A stretch of 64,000 nucleotides of DNA from Deinococcus alpinitundrae (GTDB lineage: Bacteria; Deinococcota; Deinococci; Deinococcales; Deinococcaceae). The position numbers and the translations under genes are program-made. Location of the stretch: the NCBI RefSeq assembly GCF_009982895.1, contig NZ_WXZL01000001.1, positions 124,001 to 188,000 of the forward strand, read 5' to 3'. The notes beneath the pieces were generated by a model that made no database searches, was not told where the DNA came from, and saw nothing but the letters and a program-made list of their open reading frames with translations. Below, piece after piece: positions 59,240 to 64,000 of the stretch; the stretch's first letter is position 1; every line of letters begins with the position of its first letter.

Positions 59240-59635
59240 GTGAGTGCGCCCCAGGACCAACCGGGACAGGACGAATTGAGCATCGCTGGCCTCGACGACT
59301 TTCTGGCGCTCAACGCCGTGCTGATTCTGGACGACGCCTGGAACGCGGCCTATACCAGCCGCGACACGGGAGCGCTGGCGGAAGTGATCGCCGACGACTG
59401 GCTGGGCTTCTTACCCGACGGCGCGGCGGTGGGCAAGACGGCACTGCTGCGGGCCATCGCCGCTTACCCCGACGAGGTGCTGGTGTTCGAGCGGCAGGCG
59501 GCCCAGGTGTGCGGCGACACCGCCTTCACACGCGGGCAGCTCAGCGCCAACGGCGTGCACACCCAGGGGTTTTTGCGCGTCTACGCCCGCCGCGCCGGAC
59601 GCTGGCAAGCCGTGGCGGTACAGGTCATCCCTTAA
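59240..59635 (+). CDS. NTF2-like (SnoaL/DUF4440-type) protein
   Basis: The 131-aa product shows the cone-shaped NTF2-like pattern: an N-terminal helix ending DDAWNAAYTSRDTGALAEVIADDWLGF, then strands ALLRAIAAYPDEVLVFERQAAQVCGDTAFTRGQLS, and a final GFLRVYARRAGRWQAVAVQV strand pair. Such domains bind or convert small molecules; the role is unknown. The start is unsure: GTG at 59240 is taken, but a TTG at 59275 or others are possible. Confidence 0.7.
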   Translation: MSAPQDQPGQDELSIAGLDDFLALNAVLILDDAWNAAYTSRDTGALAEVIADDWLGFLPDGAAVGKTALLRAIAAYPDEVLVFERQAAQVCGDTAFTRGQLSANGVHTQGFLRVYARRAGRWQAVAVQVIP

Positions 59636-59719
59636 CAACCCCGAGGGAACAGGCCAGAACGTAAAGATCAGTTGAAGCGCCTGGGCCAGCGCTCTCACGC
59701 CGGGTCTCCAGCATGAGGC

Positions 59720-59911
59720 ATGACGCAGGAAGGATTGAAGGACGGCTACACCGGCGAGAGCGACACCACGCCGAACGAGGTGATTGGCGAGGCCATGCAG
59801 GGCGGCACCGGCGAGATGGACGCCAACGGTCTGGCCCCCGGTTTCGAGTCGGAAGGCAAGATCGAAGAACTGAAGGAAAACCTGGGCGCGGAGTACGGCG
59901 CAGACGAGTAA
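59720..59911 (+). CDS. Small acidic protein, 63 aa
   Basis: The product begins MTQEGLKDGYTGESDTTPNE and is rich in Glu, Gly and Asp with no Cys, Trp or Lys cluster; it should be largely disordered. CAGCAT stands 5 nt before the ATG, with GAGG between them. A strong terminator follows. It belongs with the two other small hydrophilic genes (26478, 29830) by character, though I see no clear sequence identity. Confidence 0.65.
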   Translation: MTQEGLKDGYTGESDTTPNEVIGEAMQGGTGEMDANGLAPGFESEGKIEELKENLGAEYGADE

Positions 59912-59937
59912 GCCGCACCCGACGACCGCTCAGCACT

Positions 59938-59965
59938 AACCCCGCTCCTGGCAGCGGGGTTTTTC
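59938..59965 (+). terminator. Terminator of the small acidic gene
   Basis: AACCCCGCT (59938-59946) pairs with AGCGGGGTT (59953-59961); a T-run of six follows. Confidence 0.85.
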
Positions 59966-59978
59966 GACGCCCCCGCCC

Positions 59979-60656
59979 TCAGCGCTCCGACTGTTCTGAT
60001 TCCGGCAATCGGCGCACTGGCAGACGCACCCAGCCCCGGCGCGAGAGCCAGCGGGCCGCCACCACCACCGCAGCGGCCAGCAGTTGGGTTTCCAAATCGG
60101 GGAAATACGGGTGAATGAAATACACCGTGATCGCCCCCAGCGCGGCGGCGGTGGCGTAGAGCTGGTCGTTGCGGTACATCACTTCCGGTACCTGGGCGGC
60201 CAACAGATCGCGAATGACGCCGCCGCCCACGCCGCTGAGCATGCCCACGAAGGTGACACTCAGCGGTCCCAGACCCAGCTGCACCCCCAGCAACGCGCCG
60301 CTGGCCGCGAACAGCGAGAGGCCAATGGTGTCAAAGAAGCTCAGGGTGCGCTCGAAGCGGGCCAGCCGCTCTCCAAAGGCGAAGGCCAGCAACGCGCCCA
60401 GGATGGCAACCCACAAATAGGTCTCGTCTTTGAGAAACAGAGGCGGGGTGTTGCCGGTAAGGGTGTCGCGGATGCTGCCGCCGCCCACCGCCGTGACCCC
60501 GCCCAGCACCAGCACTCCGAAAATATCGAAACGCCGCCGCACCGCCGCCAGCGCCCCCGACATCGAGAAGGCGAAAATTCCGGCCAGGTCGAGGTAGTGC
60601 AGCCCGGTGCGAATGGTGGCAGGATCAACGTAGGGAAAGGGAGAGCCGTCGGACAC
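59979..60656 (-). CDS. Trimeric intracellular cation channel (TRIC/UPF0126) family protein
   Basis: The 225-aa membrane protein has two repeats of the UPF0126/TRIC domain, each with a Gly-rich helix break: VTAVGGGSIRDTLTGNTP (about 53-70) and LSGVGGGVIRDLLAAQVP (about 139-156). Six to seven hydrophobic helices are present. Bacterial TRICs conduct monovalent cations and may balance charge during transport. The GTG at 60656 is 6 nt after TAAGCT, which lies between it and telA: leaderless and independently transcribed. Confidence 0.92.
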   Translation of the reverse strand: MSDGSPFPYVDPATIRTGLHYLDLAGIFAFSMSGALAAVRRRFDIFGVLVLGGVTAVGGGSIRDTLTGNTPPLFLKDETYLWVAILGALLAFAFGERLARFERTLSFFDTIGLSLFAASGALLGVQLGLGPLSVTFVGMLSGVGGGVIRDLLAAQVPEVMYRNDQLYATAAALGAITVYFIHPYFPDLETQLLAAAVVVAARWLSRRGWVRLPVRRLPESEQSER

Positions 60657-60672
60657 AAGGCCAGCTTAGTGC

Positions 60673-61902
60673 TTAGAGTTTCAGCTCACCTTCCCGCACC
60701 ACCGCGTCACTCACGTTCAGCTCGCTGGCGAGTTCCTGTGAGGCCTGCTGGCGCTCCTTATCGAGGTAAGTCTGGGCGGTGCCGACTTCCTTGGCCAGAA
60801 TCTGGGTGGTCTGGCGGAAGTTCTCCAGCGCCCGCACCTTGTACTCGCTGATGGCGTCGAGCGCCGCGTAAACGTTCTTGAAGGCCGTCTGAAGCTGCTC
60901 GACGTTGACGGTGGCGCTGCCCGCGCCTTCCTGAATGCGGGCCGACTGGGTGCGCAGCAGATTGGAGGTGCTCTCGATCATGTTGCCGGTGGTGGTGTTG
61001 AGCGCCGTGACCTGTTCGAGCACCATCTGCTGGGTGCCGAGTGCTTGCGACACCAGCACGGCGGTTCTCAGGGCGCTGATGGTGGTCGTGGTGGCGCGGT
61101 CCACGCCCTTGACCAGTTCCAGGTTGTTCTTGCGGACCAGATCGAGCGCCAGGTAGCCCTGCACGCTGACGGCCAGTTGCGTCAGCAGATCGGTGATGCG
61201 CTGCCGGACGGCGAACAGCAGTTCCTCGCGCACCATCCGGGCCTTCTCGGGGTCGGTCTGTTCGAGCTGGGTCAGGCGCTCGGTCAGGGCGTCGTCCACT
61301 GCCTGGCCCACGTAGGCGTACTGACGCAGCTTTTGCATCACGGTCCACAGCGCCACCTTCTCGGTCTCAATTGAGGCGTTGTCCTTCCTGAGTTCGTCCT
61401 GCGACCGGTAAAGGGTGTCCAGAATGGCGTTGAGATGGTCCTGGGCGCTGGCGTAGCGCTCCATGTAACTCTGCACCTTCTTGCCGCCGGGCAGCATGCC
61501 GAAAAAGCGCCGGGCCGGGGTGCCGCGCGAGGGATCGAGTTCCTCGACAGTGTGGCGCAGATCGGTCAGACCCTTGATGATGCTCGACCCCTCGTCGAAC
61601 ACGCCCGCCTTGGTGGCGCGCAGGGGCCGCTCCAGCATCCGGTTACTGACCTGCGCCGCGCTGCGCTGCTCCTCCATGCCCAGCGCGTGCACCGAATCGA
61701 GCTTGCGCTTGAAGCCCTCACCATGCGCGTCAAGCCGGGTCACGTCCTGCACGAAGGCACGGGCCATCTCGTCGAGGCGGGTCTTATCCTCACCGCTCAG
61801 CGGGGTCATGTCGCGGCCCTGGTCGGGGCCGATGCTGGGCACCGCTTTGGGGGCCTTGAGGGTTTCGGGCGGGGTCAGGGTGTCGAGATCGGCATCACTC
61901 AT
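60673..61902 (-). CDS. TelA/KlaA family (toxic anion resistance)
   Basis: The 409-aa soluble, helix-rich protein has the TelA landmarks FFGMLPGGKKVQSYMERYASAQDHLNAIL (about 133-161) and a long C-terminal coiled-coil region with VAIQAGL-like repeats (RTAVLVSQALGTQQMVLEQV). TelA proteins go with tellurite/stress (Ter) systems, but their molecular function is unclear. No ter genes are adjacent. TACTCT on the minus strand is 5 nt before the ATG: near leaderless. Confidence 0.9.
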   Translation of the reverse strand: MSDADLDTLTPPETLKAPKAVPSIGPDQGRDMTPLSGEDKTRLDEMARAFVQDVTRLDAHGEGFKRKLDSVHALGMEEQRSAAQVSNRMLERPLRATKAGVFDEGSSIIKGLTDLRHTVEELDPSRGTPARRFFGMLPGGKKVQSYMERYASAQDHLNAILDTLYRSQDELRKDNASIETEKVALWTVMQKLRQYAYVGQAVDDALTERLTQLEQTDPEKARMVREELLFAVRQRITDLLTQLAVSVQGYLALDLVRKNNLELVKGVDRATTTTISALRTAVLVSQALGTQQMVLEQVTALNTTTGNMIESTSNLLRTQSARIQEGAGSATVNVEQLQTAFKNVYAALDAISEYKVRALENFRQTTQILAKEVGTAQTYLDKERQQASQELASELNVSDAVVREGELKL

Positions 61903-61954
61903 GGCTTAGAGTACGCGGCCAGGGTGAGGAGGGTTGCGGCAAGCGGGGGGAGAT

Positions 61955-61986
61955 AAAAAAACACCCGCTTGCACGGAGCAAGCGGG
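61955..61986 (-). terminator. Terminator of the lipoprotein gene 62006-62749
   Basis: On the minus strand CCCGCTTGC pairs with GCAAGCGGG (loop 5 nt), followed by TG and seven T. Confidence 0.85.
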
Positions 61987-62005
61987 AGAAATGAGGTGGG
62001 TGCGC

Positions 62006-62749
62006 TTACTTACGCAGCGCGGCCCAGGGGTTGAACAGGTATGGGTTAAGCGCCTGCGATTCAAGCGACTGCACCGAGTTCTTGTTCTTCCAGGTCAGAC
62101 GGCCAGGCGTCTGGTTAGCAGCCCGCGTGATAGTCGTACTCGCGCCGTTCACGGTCACGTCCATCACGTTCCAGCCCTGCTTGAAGACCAAGCTCTGATT
62201 GACAGTGCCGTAGCCTAGACAGCCCGTATTGTTGACAGTCACTGTGCCAGCAACAGTAGCGAACCACCACACCTTATAGGAGACGGCGTTCCCACCGGGC
62301 AGCGGGCTAACATTCTCGGCCACGAAGGTCGTGCCCTTCATACTGTTGAGCGTACTGAAGACGATCGACTTAAAGCCGCTAGGCGCAGTCACATTGGTGG
62401 TGGTGCACAGCCCAAAGGTGTCGTCTTTGCTGTTGAGCAGGTTGCCGTAGGTGCTGTTCATGGTGGCAGTGCTCGGCAAGTTCAGATCAAAGTTTCCGTT
62501 TGAGGCGATCGGCGCACTCAATCCAGTCAATTGCTCCTGGATGGTGTCGGCTGAACTCGCCGTAAACGGCACCAGCATGCCCGAAATCACCGTCGGCTGG
62601 GTGGCTGCAGGCGGCTTGACCGTTCCGTTGCCGCTGCAAGCGCCCAGCATCAGCGTAGTACCAAGTAGGGCCAGCGCCGCAGCGGGCTTTTTGAAGGCGG
62701 AGGCAGGCCGGACTTGAGGTTGCGGTGAGGAGGGAATGAATTGTGTCAT
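62006..62749 (-). CDS. Lipoprotein of unknown function
   Basis: The 247-aa product has an extended N-terminus, then a lipobox LGAC (about residue 38). The mature protein is beta-rich and Asn/Thr/Ser-rich with paired Cys (GLCTTTNVT and NNTGCLGYG). It contains KQGWNVMDVTVNG, similar to [12 protein letters not shown] of the lipoprotein at 27279-27746, so the two may belong to one Deinococcus-specific family. CATCAT, a weak -10, is 6 nt before the ATG at 62749. Confidence 0.72.
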   Translation of the reverse strand: MTQFIPSSPQPQVRPASAFKKPAAALALLGTTLMLGACSGNGTVKPPAATQPTVISGMLVPFTASSADTIQEQLTGLSAPIASNGNFDLNLPSTATMNSTYGNLLNSKDDTFGLCTTTNVTAPSGFKSIVFSTLNSMKGTTFVAENVSPLPGGNAVSYKVWWFATVAGTVTVNNTGCLGYGTVNQSLVFKQGWNVMDVTVNGASTTITRAANQTPGRLTWKNKNSVQSLESQALNPYLFNPWAALRK

Positions 62750-62860
62750 AAGCCTATGATGGCGCTCACCTGTCCTCACCAACTAGTCCGGCTTTGGTCG
62801 GATTTCTCTCACTTCGCGTCATATATGAGAAACGTCACACCCTACCGATACCGGGATCTA

Positions 62861-63556
62861 TTACTGCTCAGGCGAGTGACCAATCAATTCGGGCGCACCC
62901 AGAAATCTCGGCTGGGTGCCGCGCCACACGTCTGTCATCGCCGAGACGCGGGCCAGCCACTCGCGGCCCTGCACCCGCCTGCCCGCCGCCCCGGTCACGT
63001 CTCGGGCATCGAAGCCGATCGCGTCCAGGCCGTACGCCTGCGCCAGATAAATTGCCCGCTCATTGTGGAAACGCTCGGAAATGACCGTGAAGCGGCCCTG
63101 ACCGAACACCTTGCTGGCCCGCACCACCGAGTCGAGGGTGCGAAATCCTGCGTAGTCGCGGTAGAGGTGCGCTGCCGGAATGCCCCCGAAGAGCAGATCG
63201 GCGCGCATGGTGGTGGGTTCGTCGTAGCTGCGGTGGGCATTGTCGCCCGACAAGATCAGGTCGCTGATCTTCCCGGCCCGGTACAGCGCGAGCGCCGCCT
63301 CAATGCGGTAGCGGTAGTACGGATTGAGGCCGCCGCCGCTGAGGTATTTGCTGGTGCCCAGCAGCACGCCCACCTGCCGGGCCGGCACCGCCTCCACGTT
63401 GCTGTAGAGCCGTCCCTCAGCGCTGATCATCACCCGCTGGTTGACGATCAGCACCAGCACTATCGTCAGCGCGGCGACGATACCCAGCGTCAGGCTGCAG
63501 GCGATCAGCGGTTTGCGCCAGCTCCATACCTTTACCTGGGTCAGTCGGCGGCCCAC
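62861..63556 (-). CDS. SanA/YdcF-type (DUF218) membrane protein
   Basis: The 231-aa protein has one N-terminal membrane helix (about 17-38) and a DUF218 domain. Typical phrases are VGVLLGTSKYLSGGGLNPYYRYRIEAALALYRAGKI and ILSGDNAHRSYDEPTTMRADLL (the Gly-Thr-Ser and Ser-Gly-Asp-Asn sites), then VISERFHNERAIYLA with Arg-Phe-His. E. coli SanA supports the envelope barrier against vancomycin; the reaction is unknown. The ATG overlaps the end of the upstream gene by 16 nt, so they are cotranscribed. Confidence 0.88.
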   Translation of the reverse strand: MGRRLTQVKVWSWRKPLIACSLTLGIVAALTIVLVLIVNQRVMISAEGRLYSNVEAVPARQVGVLLGTSKYLSGGGLNPYYRYRIEAALALYRAGKISDLILSGDNAHRSYDEPTTMRADLLFGGIPAAHLYRDYAGFRTLDSVVRASKVFGQGRFTVISERFHNERAIYLAQAYGLDAIGFDARDVTGAAGRRVQGREWLARVSAMTDVWRGTQPRFLGAPELIGHSPEQ

Positions 63557-64000
63557 ATCTTTTCCCGGCTGTCTCTGAAGGCCGCCTCTGGACGCTCAAG
63601 CCCCAGCATGGCCCGCACCGCCCGCGCAAAGCCTGCGTCGTCGAGCGCGCGGTAAAAGTGCGCCCACTGAAGTCGGCGGTAGGTGTCGGCGGCTTGTTCC
63701 CGCGTGGCCGCCTGCGCATAGTCCAGTCCGCTCAGCACGGCGCGGCGGCCCAGCGTCTGACCGTCCAGCTCGGTCAGGGTCTTGGGTCCCCAGGCGAACG
63801 ACACTTGACCCTGAGTCAGCCAGCGGATCAGCGCGTCCTCGGGCGGCAGGGCGTAGAGCACCACCTCGCCGCTGAGGTCGGCGTCGGCCTTCAGCAGGGT
63901 CACGCCGGGAATGTGGCTTCGAAGGTAGGCGGCCACCGCGCCCTCGGCGTAGACAGACGCGCCGTCCCGGAGGTGCTGCATGGCCGTTTTGGGATCGAGT
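63541..64000 (-). CDS. Unknown protein, N-terminus outside window
   Basis: The frame is open to the window edge (visible sequence begins LDPKTAMQHLRDGASVYAEG); an internal ATG at 63981 is not a required start. The visible 152 codons give a helical C-terminal part (ATREQAADTYRRLQWAHFYRALDDAG) after a segment GVTLLKADADLSGEVVLYALPPEDALIRWLTQG. I recognise no family. It is translationally coupled to the SanA-like gene behind it. Confidence 0.7.
   Translation of the reverse strand, partial: LDPKTAMQHLRDGASVYAEGAVAAYLRSHIPGVTLLKADADLSGEVVLYALPPEDALIRWLTQGQVSFAWGPKTLTELDGQTLGRRAVLSGLDYAQAATREQAADTYRRLQWAHFYRALDDAGFARAVRAMLGLERPEAAFRDSREKMWAAD

Noticed and set aside
60673..61902. Tellurite-resistance (Ter) cluster around telA
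   Set aside because: No terB, terC, terD or related genes are adjacent.

Overview
The window is GC-rich chromosomal core sequence. It most likely comes from a Deinococcus-type bacterium (Deinococcota). The reasons are: a futalosine-pathway menaquinone gene (mqnE); a LysN-type aminotransferase; an FtsZ with only a short C-terminal linker; an envelope set with Tat, Lgt, an OstA/LptA-like protein and many lipoproteins; and above all a strong promoter habit. In about thirty genes a TANNNT-type -10 element lies only 5-8 nt before the start codon, so the mRNAs must be leaderless or nearly so, as is known for Deinococcus. I see no insertion sequence, prophage, CRISPR array or rRNA. One tRNA gene, tRNA-Lys(TTT), is present.

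Layout. 1-3.5 kb: 3' end of lgt, glmU, tatA-tatC. 3.5-6.7 kb: two convergent DAHP synthase genes of different subfamilies (an AroQ-fused type I-beta on +, a type I-alpha on -), sharing a bidirectional terminator, then a HAD hydrolase. 6.9-12 kb: lipoprotein, LysM-NlpC/P60 hydrolase, ftsZ, NUDIX, ribF, long hpf. 12-14.5 kb: MOSC protein, meaB, decayed S51 peptidase gene. 14.8-19 kb: secreted protein, feoA-feoB-feoC operon with GTGA overlaps, flavin reductase. 19-26.7 kb: GH13 amylase, AhpD-like protein, ffh, tRNA-Lys, LysR regulator, SRPBCC protein plus zinc alcohol dehydrogenase, a 57-aa gene, mgsA. 27-36 kb: lipoproteins, GNAT, yraN, dcd, metallophosphoesterase, secreted DUF3298-like protein, aldo/keto reductase, adenine deaminase. 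36-43 kb: MFS transporter, DUF805 protein, fba, LysN-type aminotransferase, amidase, OstA-like protein, ybeY-dgkA. 43-54 kb: CNNM/CorC-like transporter with an unusual leader, cdd, CAP lipoprotein, HtrA protease, GAF-HD protein, APH-like kinase, Pro-rich repeat lipoprotein, upp, wecA-like, wecB. 54-64 kb: methyltransferase-gpsA, GNAT, SMI1/KNR4, mqnE, small acidic protein, TRIC channel, TelA, lipoprotein, SanA-like protein and a partial unknown gene.

The most striking element lies before the I-alpha DAHP synthase, on the minus strand at 5890-6005. A 16-codon leader peptide, MFSQATFFYWFGMVRA, carries Phe-Phe-Tyr-Trp-Phe in a row. It is followed by a strong intrinsic terminator placed before the structural gene. 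A 7-bp alternative pairing between the end of the leader ORF and the 5' arm of the terminator completes a classical ribosome-stalling attenuator that would read all three aromatic amino acids. The leader itself appears to start on a leaderless transcript. A second, weaker candidate for leader-based control precedes the CNNM transporter: a 27-codon ORF with a Pro-Pro-Gly motif, then a hairpin where a ribosome binding site would be expected.
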